Assembly (NCBI RefSeq): GCF_012395185.1
Contig: NZ_JAAZTU010000023.1
Span: forward strand, 1-64,000
Reading direction: 5' to 3'
Source: Vibrio aestuarianus
GTDB taxonomy: Bacteria; Pseudomonadota; Gammaproteobacteria; Enterobacterales; Vibrionaceae
DNA length: 64,000 bases
The notes under the pieces are model-generated. The model made no database searches, had not been told where the DNA came from, and was given only the letters and a program-made list of their open reading frames with translations. Position numbers and translations under genes: made by a program. Numbering within the stretch: the first letter of the stretch is position 1; every line of letters begins with the position of its first letter. Shown here one piece after another: positions 1 to 8,838 of this stretch.

Positions 1-19
1 TGAGCAGTTCAGAATGTGT

Positions 20-92
20 TTTTTTGAGAGCAAAAGTCAGCATACGAGGTTCGCCTTAGTCTCGTTGGCTCGGAGATGTGGATAAGAGACCG
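20..92 (+). other. Illumina Nextera i7 adapter contamination (not genomic)
   Basis: Bases 51-58 read TCGCCTTA, the Nextera N701 i7 index. They are flanked on the left by 29-50, which match the end of the P7 oligo (GCATACGAG at 41-49 region) with about four mismatches, and on the right by 59-73, GTCTCGTTGGCTCGG, which is the Nextera Read-2 arm with one mismatch. Bases 74-92 match the Tn5 mosaic end (AGATGTGTATAAGAGACAG) with two mismatches. A run of T before the P7 match fits the flow-cell linker or read-through noise. Order and spacing of all four parts are those of the library adapter, so chance is very unlikely. Genomic sequence seems to start near 93; bases 1-19 are of unknown origin. Confidence 0.93.
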
Positions 93-113
93 ACCCAAAT
101 CTGTATTAGTTCA

Positions 114-1661
114 TTATAGCCAAGCTTTCAGACCATATTGACTTTCTAACATACCGACAGCAAGCATAGCAACCAAGCAGATGATAAACACCCCGACAGG
201 GATGATAATTTTATCGGCAAACGATAGTCGAGATGCACGCTCTTTATCACCGATAAGGCCGTTGTTATCTAGGAACATTGTTAATGCCCAAGCCAGCACA
301 GGGTTGGTAACAATAGAAGCAAAGATACAGATACCAGCCGCCTGTGAATCTTTTGTGTCACGAACCATTTGCATACCGGCTTCTAGAAGCGGTAGAGATA
401 CACCCACTAAAAGTGCAACACGCATTACTGGTGGCCATACCGCAACATCCATAGGGAAGCCAAGTACCGCAACAATGATACATAATGAACCGAGCAAAAT
501 TGCTCCCGCTGGGATAGGACGTTTAGCAATCGCAGCAGGGATCATGTAAGTACCCCAAGAAGAAGTGATGTTACCACCACCAACCGCAGTACCAACCATT
601 TGACGTACAGAACACATAGTCATTGTGTCATCAACGTCCATTAATACTTTTTCAGTCTTTTTCGGGTAGTTAAGTTCTTGGAAAATACGGTGACCTAAGA
701 AATCTGGTGACCACATTGCTACGGCTAAAATCGCAAAAGGAAGAGAAGCAATGAAGTGCTCAAGGTTTGGCAAACCTAGCATCCAACCTTCAGAAGTTGA
801 ACCCCACCAGTACACAGGATTTAGATTTGGTAGGCCCATTTGAGTTTCAAATTTGATATCGAAGCCTGCGCCAAGTACTAAAGCGATAGCCAGACCAGTG
901 AACGCACAAACAGGAATTGCTAACCAACGTTTGTTAACTTTTGCTAGGTATGCGTAAATACCAACGGTTATACCGAGAACGATAAGACCAACGTAACCCA
1001 TGCTGCCAGCTGCGACATCCGCAGATTGCAGACCTGTAGCCCAATCTTGGATAGAGCTAATTTGGCTCATGGTACCAGTTAAACCAAGGAATATCAGCAA
1101 GCCACCCGCTGTACCTTCCGAGGTAAGGTTGACTAGTTTTGAACCCCCTTTCAGAAAGCTCAGAATCAAGCCGAAAACACCGATCAAAATCGCTAGAGCA
1201 AGTGGGTGAGCACCCGCCAATGCAATCGTACCGATGAGTGGGATCATTGGACCGTGGTTACCGGCAAGGTTTGCGCGTGGATTTAAGAAACCAGAAGAAA
1301 TGATACAGAAAAGGAGTGCTGGAATAAGCATTTCCACACGAGCGACTTCAATAGCAAACTCTTTGCCAAGGTTTACGTGGTCCCATGCCTCGGTTAGGCC
1401 TTGAGCCCAAGACATCATTACTGCTGAGTACATCGCGATAATGCCGATGGTACCTGCAAGCGCAGGAACAAGATCTTCGAGTTCAAAACGGAAATCACGA
1501 CCAGGAAGGTTTAGACCAAAGCGGCGTGGTTTCATGATTTGCAGTTCATGATCTAAATAATCTGAACGGCTTGCAAACTCAGATGCTGGTCGGTGTAGCT
1601 CACGATAGCTTTTGCTCTCGATATCCGAATCAGAGTGAGTATTTTTCACTGCGTCTGACAT
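114..1661 (-). CDS. DUF3360 family integral membrane protein
   Basis: A 515-residue polytopic membrane protein of the DUF3360 family, common in Vibrio and Shewanella and of unknown function; transport is an inference from the many hydrophobic segments. About 70 soluble N-terminal residues, ending in a basic stretch (KPRRFGLNLPGRDFRFELEDL), precede roughly ten to twelve membrane helices. The start at 1661 (MSDAVKNTHSD) is preferred over an in-frame start 39 codons upstream because GAGGAA lies five bases before it and the upstream extension is basic and low in complexity. It is the last gene before the adapter-contaminated end, so its downstream context is unknown. A FNR-like half-palindrome lies about 190 bases upstream. 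Confidence 0.85.
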   Translation of the reverse strand: MSDAVKNTHSDSDIESKSYRELHRPASEFASRSDYLDHELQIMKPRRFGLNLPGRDFRFELEDLVPALAGTIGIIAMYSAVMMSWAQGLTEAWDHVNLGKEFAIEVARVEMLIPALLFCIISSGFLNPRANLAGNHGPMIPLIGTIALAGAHPLALAILIGVFGLILSFLKGGSKLVNLTSEGTAGGLLIFLGLTGTMSQISSIQDWATGLQSADVAAGSMGYVGLIVLGITVGIYAYLAKVNKRWLAIPVCAFTGLAIALVLGAGFDIKFETQMGLPNLNPVYWWGSTSEGWMLGLPNLEHFIASLPFAILAVAMWSPDFLGHRIFQELNYPKKTEKVLMDVDDTMTMCSVRQMVGTAVGGGNITSSWGTYMIPAAIAKRPIPAGAILLGSLCIIVAVLGFPMDVAVWPPVMRVALLVGVSLPLLEAGMQMVRDTKDSQAAGICIFASIVTNPVLAWALTMFLDNNGLIGDKERASRLSFADKIIIPVGVFIICLVAMLAVGMLESQYGLKAWL

Positions 1662-2274
1662 AGATTCCTCATATTTTAAAAAGTTAGTAATTCGTAATGA
1701 ATCGCTAGTAATCCGCACGTTGCGGTAACGCTTTAATTGAATATGCTGCACATTTTGTACGTGCTTGAACAGTATCAACTAAAAAAGAAAATTTGGTCAT
1801 TTTTATGGCCTTATCTTTGTTGGCGAGTTTAACGTGCTTAATCTACAGCGTGATTGATCTTGATCACTTTACGAATAATTGTGAAAGAAAACTACGTCAA
1901 CCCAATAAAATCGGGCGCTTAGCACAAAAAACCATGAAAGATTTTTTCAGATTGTGATGTTGTATAAATTAATAGTCATGGCATTTTGTCACAAAATTTT
2001 ATGTGTCTATATGTATGATTTATAAATAGAGAGAATGCTTTTCTTTACAGCTTTGTTAATAAAATACATTGCCCGTTAACTCTTTGTTGTGCCATTTATA
2101 TGCGTCATATAAAGAAGTATTGGCTAAAATGTGAATATATAGTCACATAATATAACTAAATATCCCTTATTTGCAGGTTAATAATTTGTTGCATGTTTCT
2201 GGTGTGAATGCTAGTTTGTATCGAAAACAAGAGTTGGAATACTCTAGCAGTGGAAAATACAGGGAGTTAAGCGC
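1662..2274. promoter_or_regulatory. Divergent intergenic region between DUF3360 gene and amino-acid ABC operon
   Basis: This 613-base AT-rich gap holds the promoters of two divergent units; no gene is evident. Three sites stand out. TTGATCTTGATCAC at 1854-1867 matches the FNR consensus TTGATnnnnATCAA except for the last base. A 15-base palindrome ATTTTGTCACAAAAT sits at 1983-1997. A near-consensus ARG box lies at 2130-2147 (listed separately). Promoter elements themselves could not be assigned with certainty. Confidence 0.5.
2130..2147. promoter_or_regulatory. Candidate ArgR operator (ARG box)
   Basis: TGTGAATATATAGTCACA fits the ARG-box consensus (wnTGAATwwwwATTCAnw) with one mismatch in the core and is nearly symmetric. 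It lies 128 bases before the ATPase gene of a basic-amino-acid importer, where ArgR repression would make sense. ArgR usually binds two boxes three bases apart; the second one here (about 2151-2168) is poor. The symmetric TGTGA/TCACA halves have an 8-base spacer rather than CRP's 6, so CRP is less likely. Confidence 0.5.
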
Positions 2275-3045
2275 ATGAATGATGTACCCGCGCTGAATAT
2301 TAAAGAACTGCACAAAACTTTTGGGCAAAACGAAGTACTTAAAGGCATATCACTAGAAGCGCATAAAGGCGATGTTATTTCGATAATTGGTTCTTCAGGT
2401 TCCGGTAAGAGTACCTTTCTCCGATGCATCAACTTACTCGAGACACCAACGTCTGGAGAAATTTGGGTGGATGGTGAACTCATTCAGATGAAGAAAAATC
2501 GTCAAGGAGAATCTTCTCCAGCTAATGAAAAGCAAGTACAGCGAATTCGTTCTCGCTTAGCGATGGTTTTTCAAGGATTCAACCTTTGGTCTCATATGAC
2601 AGTTTTAGAAAATGTCATTGAAGCACCTGTCCATGTCCTTGGTGTGCCTAAAGCTCAAGCTTTAGAAAATGCAGAGTTACTACTCAAAAAAGTAGGCTTG
2701 TATGAGCGCAAAGACTATTATCCAGGACACTTATCAGGTGGTCAGCAGCAACGTGCGGCAATTGCAAGAGCACTTGCTGTTGAGCCAGAAGTTATGCTGT
2801 TTGACGAACCAACATCAGCCTTAGATCCTGAACTGGTCGGTGAGGTATTAGGGGTTATGAGAGACTTGGCAGAAGAAGGCCGTACTATGTTGGTTGTTAC
2901 GCATGAAATGGCTTTCGCACGTGATGTCTCCAACCATGTGATGTTCCTACACCAAGGACGAGTTGAAGAACAGGGTAACCCGGCAAAATTGTTCACGGCT
3001 CCTGAGTCTGAAAGACTCAAGCAATTTATTTCTTCAATCTATTAG
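2275..3045 (+). CDS. Amino-acid ABC transporter ATP-binding protein, HisP type
   Basis: The 256-residue ATPase energises import of a polar, probably basic, amino acid on the inner face of the inner membrane. Visible are Walker A GSSGSGKST (near residue 38), the Q-loop in MVFQGFNLWSHMTVLENV, the ABC signature LSGGQQQR, Walker B VMLFDEPTSALD and the H-loop histidine in VTHEMAFARDV. Length and the NLWSHMTVLENV stretch are those of HisP rather than the shorter ArtP. AGGGAG precedes the ATG. It is the first gene of a unit with the binding protein and two permeases, and follows a candidate ARG box. The exact substrate (Arg, Lys, Orn, His or opine-like) is not shown by sequence. Confidence 0.9.
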   Translation: MNDVPALNIKELHKTFGQNEVLKGISLEAHKGDVISIIGSSGSGKSTFLRCINLLETPTSGEIWVDGELIQMKKNRQGESSPANEKQVQRIRSRLAMVFQGFNLWSHMTVLENVIEAPVHVLGVPKAQALENAELLLKKVGLYERKDYYPGHLSGGQQQRAAIARALAVEPEVMLFDEPTSALDPELVGEVLGVMRDLAEEGRTMLVVTHEMAFARDVSNHVMFLHQGRVEEQGNPAKLFTAPESERLKQFISSIY

Positions 3046-3146
3046 TTGGTATGGTCACTTTTGTGGCTGTTACTTTTACCGCCACAATTAATTAAAGCAA
3101 CACAACATTATCAAAAAAGTAATATTTCAATCACAGGAGTATGGAA

Positions 3147-3923
3147 ATGAAAAAGTGGTTATTAGTTGCAGCTGTTGCTGCTAGCGCAATGACGGGTATG
3201 GCTCAAGCGAAAGAATGGAAAACGGTTCGCTTTGGTATCGAGGGTGCTTATCCTCCATTTAGTTGGACTGAAGCAGACGGCTCTTTGAAAGGGTTTGATG
3301 TAGATATGGCCAATGCTTTATGTCAAGAGATGCAAGTCGAATGTAAGATTGTGCCACAAGATTGGGATGGGATTATTCCGTCACTACTTGCTCGTAAATA
3401 CGATGCTATCATTGCGGCAATGTCCATTACTGAAGAGCGTAAGAAAAAGGTCGATTTTACTGGTAAATACGCGCAAATCCCTAACAAGTTTATTGCGAAG
3501 AAAGGTGCAAACCTCGACTTTTCTAAAGAAGGTTTAAAAGGCGTTAAAATTGGTGTGCAACGTGCAACTACACACGATAAATATCTAACAGATAACTACG
3601 GCGATGCGGTTGAAATTGTTCGTTATGGTTCATTTGATGAAGCCTACCTTGACCTAGCTAACGGCCGTATTGCAGCTGTATTGGGTGATGCTTCTGCATT
3701 AGAAGAAGGCGTGATCAATAAAGCGGGTGGCGAGGCGTATGAATTTGTTGGCCCATCACTCACTGACGCTAAGTGGTTTGGTGATGGAATGGGTATTGCG
3801 GTTCGTAAACAAGACAAAGAATTGACCAAAAAACTTGATGCGGCAATCCAATCTTTACGTGACAAAGGCGTTTACAGCACAATTGCAGCTAAATACTTTA
3901 ACTATGATGTTTATGGTGAATAA
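3147..3923 (+). CDS. Periplasmic amino-acid-binding protein (ArgT/HisJ/ArtJ family)
   Basis: A periplasmic solute-binding protein of SBP family 3 that delivers substrate to the permeases downstream. A signal peptide MKKWLLVAAVAASAMTGMAQA is followed by the typical start of the mature domain (VRFGIEGAYPPFSW) and the family signature (GFDVDMANALCQEM). I choose 3147 because AGGAG at 3135-3139 is seven bases from it but only one base from the ATG at 3141. The length (258 residues) matches ArgT/HisJ. The conserved acidic residues and the arginine that bind the amino-acid backbone (about R in KYDAIIAAMSITEERKK) are present. Basic amino-acid specificity is inferred from HisJ/ArgT likeness and the ARG box. 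Confidence 0.88.
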   Translation: MKKWLLVAAVAASAMTGMAQAKEWKTVRFGIEGAYPPFSWTEADGSLKGFDVDMANALCQEMQVECKIVPQDWDGIIPSLLARKYDAIIAAMSITEERKKKVDFTGKYAQIPNKFIAKKGANLDFSKEGLKGVKIGVQRATTHDKYLTDNYGDAVEIVRYGSFDEAYLDLANGRIAAVLGDASALEEGVINKAGGEAYEFVGPSLTDAKWFGDGMGIAVRKQDKELTKKLDAAIQSLRDKGVYSTIAAKYFNYDVYGE

Positions 3924-3948
3924 GCGATAGCTTTTTCTTCACCAATTC

Positions 3949-3989
3949 CTAGCTGCTGGCGCCTAGTTCCAGAAGTACCCAGCAGCTAG
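3949..3989 (+). other. Intra-operon mRNA hairpin after the binding-protein gene
   Basis: CTAGCTGCTGG (3949-3959) and CCAGCAGCTAG (3979-3989) are a perfect 11-base inverted repeat around a 19-base loop, in the 91-base gap between the binding-protein and permease genes. No U-tract follows. In ABC importers such hairpins commonly stabilise the upstream binding-protein mRNA and lower permease expression; that role is inferred here. Confidence 0.6.
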
Positions 3990-4014
3990 ATTCCTCAGGG
4001 ACTAGGAACGAATT

Positions 4015-4755
4015 ATGTTGGATTTACAAGGATATGAAGCCTCGATATTTAAAGGGGCGGTATTAACCATAGAAGTGGCCGTTCTATCTTTGATATTGGC
4101 AGTGATACTTGGCATGCTCGGAGCGTTGGCAAAGCTTGCACCATATCGTTGGGCAAGGGCGATCGCGACTCTGTATACGACGATTATTCGTGGTATCCCC
4201 GACCTCGTATTGATGATGCTTATTTTCTTTGGTGGTCAAATTCTGTTGAATAATAGTCTTTATTCAATTAACGAGTGGTTAAACAATTGGTTTATGGCAA
4301 GCGATCCAAGCCATGAATGGACTTCTTACCTACCAGACTACATTGATGTCAGCCCGTTCGTCGCAGGGATACTGACAATCGGTTTTATTTTCGGTGCCTA
4401 TATGGCTGAAACCTTCCGCGGTGCAATTATGGCGGTTGATAAAGGCGAATTAGAAGCAGCTAAAGCGTATGGTATGAGTTCTATTTTGGCATTTAGACGC
4501 ATTTTGCTACCTCAAATGGTCCGCCACGCCTTGCCAGGGTTTGGTAACAACTGGTTAGTTCTGCTGAAAACGACGGCGCTTGTTTCCATTATTGGATTGG
4601 AAGATATGGTCCGGGTCAGTTCATTAGCCGCTGGTTCGACGAAAATGCCGTTCACTTTTTATATGGCCGTCTCAGTGATATTCCTTTTCTTTACCAGTGT
4701 ATCAACCGGCCTACTCAAACTGGTTGAACGCAAGTTCAGCATTCACACGAGGTAA
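4015..4755 (+). CDS. Amino-acid ABC transporter permease, HisQ type
   Basis: An inner-membrane permease of 246 residues with five or so hydrophobic segments. The cytoplasmic EAA loop that docks on the ATPase is clear: ELEAAKAYGMSSILAFRRILLP. The N-terminal part (VEVAVLSLILAVILGMLGALAKL and TTIIRGIPDLVLMMLIFFGG) is the His/Glu/Gln/Arg/opine permease signature. It pairs with the next gene, three bases downstream, to form the heterodimeric channel. An insertion of about 25 residues (LNNWFMASDPSHEWTSYLPD) between membrane segments explains its length, slightly over that of E. coli HisQ. Confidence 0.9.
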   Translation: MLDLQGYEASIFKGAVLTIEVAVLSLILAVILGMLGALAKLAPYRWARAIATLYTTIIRGIPDLVLMMLIFFGGQILLNNSLYSINEWLNNWFMASDPSHEWTSYLPDYIDVSPFVAGILTIGFIFGAYMAETFRGAIMAVDKGELEAAKAYGMSSILAFRRILLPQMVRHALPGFGNNWLVLLKTTALVSIIGLEDMVRVSSLAAGSTKMPFTFYMAVSVIFLFFTSVSTGLLKLVERKFSIHTR

Positions 4756-4757
4756 AT

Positions 4758-5435
4758 ATGGACTTTTCCCTTATTACTCAAAGTCTGCCTATCTATTTTA
4801 GTGGGTTGTGGACAACGGTTTGGCTGGTAGCATTGTCATTGATTATTGGTTTGAGTGTGGCCATACCATTAGCCGTGGCTAGAAACAGCCATAATTACTT
4901 TATTAGTATGCCTGCTTGGGCTTATACCTACTTTTTCCGTGGAACACCTTTATTGGTTCAGCTTTATCTCATCTATTACGGCATGGATCAGTTCTTCCCA
5001 GTGAAGGATACCCTGTGGGAAAATGCATGGTTCTGTGCACTGGTGGCATTTATATTAAATACATCAGCTTATACCGCAGAAATTATCCGCGGTGCGATTA
5101 ACGGTTTACCTAAAGGTGAAGTGGAAGCGGCAAAAGCATATGGCATGAGCACCTGGAAAACGTACCGTCGAATCATTTTACCTAGTGCACTGCGCCGTGC
5201 TTTACCCGCCTACAGTAATGAAGTGGTATTCATGCTACATGGTTCTGCGGTCGCAGGTATTGTGACCATCATGGATTTGACCGGTGCTGCACGTTTAGTC
5301 AATTCGCGCTACTACGCGCCTTTTGAATCATTTCTTACGGCGGGGCTGTTTTATATGGGCCTCACGTTTATTATTTTGTTTTGTTTCAAGCAGGCAGAAA
5401 AACGCTTTTTGGCATATTTAAGACCGCTCAGTTAA
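4758..5435 (+). CDS. Amino-acid ABC transporter permease, HisM type
   Basis: The second channel subunit, 225 residues, begins two bases after the stop of the first permease, so translation is likely coupled. It has the permease signature FRGTPLLVQLYLIYYG and the EAA loop EVEAAKAYGMSTWKTYRRIILPSALRRALPAY. Its last residues (FKQAEKRFLAYLRP) are typical of HisM. It closes the importer operon; a hairpin with a U-tract suited to the opposite strand lies just downstream, between it and convergent xthA. Confidence 0.9.
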   Translation: MDFSLITQSLPIYFSGLWTTVWLVALSLIIGLSVAIPLAVARNSHNYFISMPAWAYTYFFRGTPLLVQLYLIYYGMDQFFPVKDTLWENAWFCALVAFILNTSAYTAEIIRGAINGLPKGEVEAAKAYGMSTWKTYRRIILPSALRRALPAYSNEVVFMLHGSAVAGIVTIMDLTGAARLVNSRYYAPFESFLTAGLFYMGLTFIILFCFKQAEKRFLAYLRPLS

Positions 5436-5452
5436 TTAAGGTTTAATGAATG

Positions 5453-5477
5453 AAAAAGAGCGCTTCGAGCGCTCTTC
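5453..5477 (-). terminator. Intrinsic terminator of xthA
   Basis: AAGAGCGCT-TCG-AGCGCTCTT (5456-5476) is a 9-bp stem; on the minus strand it is followed by TTTTTC. It lies between two convergent genes. The plus strand lacks a U-tract, so it serves mainly xthA. Confidence 0.7.
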
Positions 5478-5487
5478 TGATGATGAT

Positions 5488-6294
5488 TTAGGAAAAAGTA
5501 GACCAGATAGGGGCGTGGTCAGACGGTTTTTCAATGCCCCTTAGCTCGTAATCAATGCCGGACTCTTGGCATTTGGCTGCTAAGCTCGAGGTGGCAAGAA
5601 TCACATCGATACGCAGACCTCTATTATCATCAAAACCTCGAGAACGGTAATCAAACCATGAGAATTGGTCGTTAGTTTCTGGGTGCAATTGACGGAAGGT
5701 ATCAATCAACCCCCAGTCTTTAAGTGTTTTTAACCATTCGCGCTCTTCCGGTTGAAAAGAACATTTGCCAGTTTTCAACCAACGCTTACGGTTTGGTTCA
5801 CCAATACCTATGTCTAAATCAATAGGGCTGATATTAATATCGCCCATCACAATGATTTGCTCACTTGGAGAGTGATATTCCGTCAAATAACCCATTAAGT
5901 CTTGGTAAAACTGGCGCTTGTATGGGTATTTAGTTTCATGGGCAATATTGTCGCCTTGTGGGAAATAGCCGTTTAATATCGTTACTTTTTCACCTGAATT
6001 ATCTTCAAATGTCGCGATGATCATTCGTTTTTGATGGTCTTCATTATCGGTAGGAAAACCTTTTTGAACAGAAATTGGCTGCTTTTTGCATAGCATAGCA
6101 ACACCATAGTGCGCCTTCTGACCATGAAAATAAACGTGGTAGCCCATCGCTTCGACATCTTCAATTGGAAAGGCTTCATCATGAACTTTGATCTCTTGGA
6201 GACCAATAACATCAGGTTGATGTTTATCGATGATAGCTTGTAGCTGATGCAAGCGTGCTCTCAACCCATTGATGTTAAAACTAATGACTTTCAT
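5488..6294 (-). CDS. xthA: Exodeoxyribonuclease III
   Basis: Exonuclease III, the main AP endonuclease and 3'-repair enzyme, acts on DNA in the cytoplasm. The start at 6294 gives 268 residues, the E. coli length, and begins [18 protein letters not shown] with the metal/active-site Asn of the EEP nuclease fold; AAGGATC sits just upstream. The family motifs are in order: [12 protein letters not shown] (catalytic Glu), [20 protein letters not shown] (Asp and Asn), and SDHAPIW near the end with the catalytic Asp-His. In-frame codons upstream of 6294 are not conserved-looking and lack an RBS. It is a single gene, convergent with the ABC operon. Confidence 0.96.
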   Translation of the reverse strand: MKVISFNINGLRARLHQLQAIIDKHQPDVIGLQEIKVHDEAFPIEDVEAMGYHVYFHGQKAHYGVAMLCKKQPISVQKGFPTDNEDHQKRMIIATFEDNSGEKVTILNGYFPQGDNIAHETKYPYKRQFYQDLMGYLTEYHSPSEQIIVMGDINISPIDLDIGIGEPNRKRWLKTGKCSFQPEEREWLKTLKDWGLIDTFRQLHPETNDQFSWFDYRSRGFDDNRGLRIDVILATSSLAAKCQESGIDYELRGIEKPSDHAPIWSTFS

Positions 6295-6520
6295 TGCTGA
6301 TCCTTTCGTTGGTCTGTTAAAGAAGATGTTACCATTTAGAAACGTGAGGACAAGATGAAAACCTAGTAAACAGTGCATATGGTAAACAGGTAAGCGGCTC
6401 CTGAGTTTTCTGTTAACATTTTTATAAACTTACGATTGATCTCTTGGGTGAATATGGTCTAATTTAGTTGAATCATTCATTCTTTAAAAAATTAAGCTGA
6501 CGCAAACATAGGGATGTTGT

Positions 6521-8638
6521 ATGCGAACACTATCGGTTCAGTGGAAAATTACACTTTTGGCAGGCTTTTGCTTGTTGATCACTTCACTATCACTCATTGG
6601 TTTCTCGGTTTATAACGCCGTTAATAACCAGCATATTATTAAGCAGCAAAGTTCCGACTCAGTAACCATTAAGTCACAACAACTGTTGCAAACACGAGCA
6701 TTACTCAATGCAACCGAAGTGTCGGAATACCTAAATGAGGCGATGTTTAGAGCAGAAATGCTGGCAGCGAATGCCCTGTTTTTTAAAACCAATACCGAAG
6801 AGAACTTTGGTGAAAGTGAAGTGCTACGTACGGCACTTGATGAAATGGTGCGCAAGTCAGTTGTGGGTTTTTCAAGTATTCAAGGAGCTTACCTTGTATT
6901 TAAGCCCGATATGCTCGACGGGGAAGATGCAAACTATGAAAATGCTGCCTATGTAGGTTCAAATGAAATTGGTCGGTTTGCAGCCTATTGGCTAACGGCA
7001 GCTAATGGTGAAAATGTTGTTGCCAATGTATTAAGTGAACAAGCGTTAAAAGATGTGAAAGAGAGCGAACGATTTGCTTGTCCATTATCTAATGCCGAAA
7101 CCTGCATTTCCTCGCCAAGAATGATTCAAAATGACGATGGTTCCTTTCTCTCTTCTTCAATATCTGTGCCTATTTTGATCGACGGCTTGCCGATAGGGTT
7201 TTTTGGTATTGACCTAACACTCACTCCATTAGTTGATATTGCTTTAGGTTCTGATCGCAGCCTTTTCGAAGGTAGCGGCAAAGTATTCATTACCAGTGCA
7301 GAAGGCTTGTTGATCGCGAGCGACGATTCATCGCTCACATTAGGTAAACCATTATCTAGCGCTGTTTTGACGGCTCGGGAAATGCAAGAGTTTCGCGCTA
7401 GCCAAAAGGTACAAGCGAAATGGAGTGACGATGGTCAATGGCTAACTGTTTTTGCTCCAATTAATGTTGCTAACCAAACGTGGGGAGTGATATTTGAAAT
7501 GCCTAAAGCGAGTGTATTGGCAGATGCGAGTCAACTCGATCAAATCATTACTCAGCAAGTAGAGAGGGGCGTCCAAACTGAACTGCTGGTGGGTACTATT
7601 TTAGTGTTACTTGGTTTAGGTGTTATTGCGTTAAGTGCCGCTAAAATCGTACAACCAATTAGAGAAGTAGCATTACGTTTACAAGATATTGGTTCAGGAG
7701 AAGGGGATTTAACTCAACGTCTTGTGGTGACGTCACAAGATGAAATTGGCCAACTGGCAAATGGGTTTAATCAATTCTTAGATAAATTGCAGTCGATCAT
7801 TCAACAAGTGATCGAAACGGCTAATCAAGTGGCTCAAACGACAGATCAAGCACGCAACGCAGCTGTACAAACACGCAGTAGTAGCGAGTCTCAGTTTAAA
7901 GAGATGGATTTAGTCGCTACCGCCTCTGAAGAGATGACGCAAACGGCCAGTCTTGTGGTGCAAAATGCTGAAGCTGCGGTTAATGCGGCTTCTCAAGCCA
8001 ATAATTCAGCATTGGTTGGTCAGGAGGTGATTCGCGCCTCTGAAGCTGAAATGCATAAGCTTGTGGTACGGATGAGCGATGCGGTTCCGGTCGTAGAAGA
8101 ACTCGCACGCAACAATGCCAATATCACCGAAATTTTAACGGTCATTGAAGGTATTTCAGAGCAAACCAACTTGCTCGCTTTAAACGCGGCAATTGAAGCG
8201 GCTCGCGCTGGAGATCAGGGACGAGGTTTTGCAGTGGTTGCTGATGAAGTACGTAACTTAGCGCAACGTACTCAAGATTCGGTCGGAGAGATCCGCCAAG
8301 TTATCGAAAAGGTGCAGCAAGGCACGAAAGGGGTCGTCGAGGTTATCCAGCAAGGTAATGAATTGGCAAATGGTACGGCTGATCAAGTGCAGAAAGCGGT
8401 TGCCGAGTTAAGTACAGTTTTTGAGTCAATCTCTGCCATTAATGACATGAACAGCCAGATAGTGAAAGCGGCTGAAGAGCAGCAAGCGGTGTCAGGTGAG
8501 GTTAACCAAAACTTATCGAATATTCGTGATTTAAGTGCGCAAATACTCGAAAGAGCCGGTGAGTCAGAATCGGTCGGCTCTCAGATCAGTGCGCTTTCTG
8601 CTAAGCAGCAGCAATTGGTTGGGCAATTCAAAGTTTAG
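6521..8638 (+). CDS. Methyl-accepting chemotaxis protein with periplasmic Cache-type sensor
   Basis: A 705-residue chemoreceptor in the inner membrane. Transmembrane segment 1 lies at about residues 9-31, a periplasmic sensor of about 310 residues follows (the pattern around [26 protein letters not shown] is typical of double-Cache domains), and segment 2 is at about 353-375. A HAMP domain leads to the coiled-coil signalling tip, [35 protein letters not shown] condensed near residues 545-585. The C-terminus ends VGQFKV without a CheR/CheB-tethering pentapeptide. The two cysteines in the sensor ([11 protein letters not shown]) may form a disulphide. The ligand is unknown. It is transcribed alone. 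Confidence 0.92.
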   Translation: MRTLSVQWKITLLAGFCLLITSLSLIGFSVYNAVNNQHIIKQQSSDSVTIKSQQLLQTRALLNATEVSEYLNEAMFRAEMLAANALFFKTNTEENFGESEVLRTALDEMVRKSVVGFSSIQGAYLVFKPDMLDGEDANYENAAYVGSNEIGRFAAYWLTAANGENVVANVLSEQALKDVKESERFACPLSNAETCISSPRMIQNDDGSFLSSSISVPILIDGLPIGFFGIDLTLTPLVDIALGSDRSLFEGSGKVFITSAEGLLIASDDSSLTLGKPLSSAVLTAREMQEFRASQKVQAKWSDDGQWLTVFAPINVANQTWGVIFEMPKASVLADASQLDQIITQQVERGVQTELLVGTILVLLGLGVIALSAAKIVQPIREVALRLQDIGSGEGDLTQRLVVTSQDEIGQLANGFNQFLDKLQSIIQQVIETANQVAQTTDQARNAAVQTRSSSESQFKEMDLVATASEEMTQTASLVVQNAEAAVNAASQANNSALVGQEVIRASEAEMHKLVVRMSDAVPVVEELARNNANITEILTVIEGISEQTNLLALNAAIEAARAGDQGRGFAVVADEVRNLAQRTQDSVGEIRQVIEKVQQGTKGVVEVIQQGNELANGTADQVQKAVAELSTVFESISAINDMNSQIVKAAEEQQAVSGEVNQNLSNIRDLSAQILERAGESESVGSQISALSAKQQQLVGQFKV

Positions 8639-8655
8639 CGTTAAGCACATTAAGC

Positions 8656-8685
8656 TAAAAGGAGCGAGTTCTCGCTCCTCAATTT
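8656..8685. terminator. Bidirectional terminator between MCP gene and rsmS
   Basis: AGGAGCGAG-TT-CTCGCTCCT (8660-8679) is followed by CAATTTTTA on the plus strand and by TTTTAGC on the minus strand, so it can end both convergent transcripts. It overlaps the rsmS stop codon. Confidence 0.75.
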
Positions 8686-8837
8686 TTATTTGCTTCAATC
8701 TTACGCAATAAATCTTGTTGTACGATTTGCATGGCAGCTAGTGCTATCTCTGGCGCGATTTCATTGCTTTCAAGCAAATAAATGAGGTCAACGGCGAGCT
8801 TAACCTCTGCGGGTGCGGTGTCTAAAGCTGAGTCCAT
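8679..8837 (-). CDS. rsmS: RsmS/YbaM-like small protein (DUF2496)
   Basis: A 52-residue acidic protein (MDSALDTAPAEVKLAVDLIYLLESNEI...) of the YbaM family. In Pectobacterium the homologue RsmS affects secondary metabolites and motility; in E. coli ybaM is cotranscribed with priC, as here. I choose 8837 because it starts one base after the priC stop, whereas a start 13 codons earlier would overlap priC with a basic, unlike extension. Molecular mechanism is unknown. Confidence 0.75.
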   Translation of the reverse strand: MDSALDTAPAEVKLAVDLIYLLESNEIAPEIALAAMQIVQQDLLRKIEANKN

Positions 8838-8838
8838 G

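Noticed and set aside
181..549. Open frame on the plus strand opposite the DUF3360 gene
   Set aside because: Low-complexity antisense shadow with no RBS and composition mirroring the membrane gene.
2130..2147. CRP site reading of TGTGA/TCACA
   Set aside because: The spacer is 8 bases instead of 6; the ARG-box match is better.
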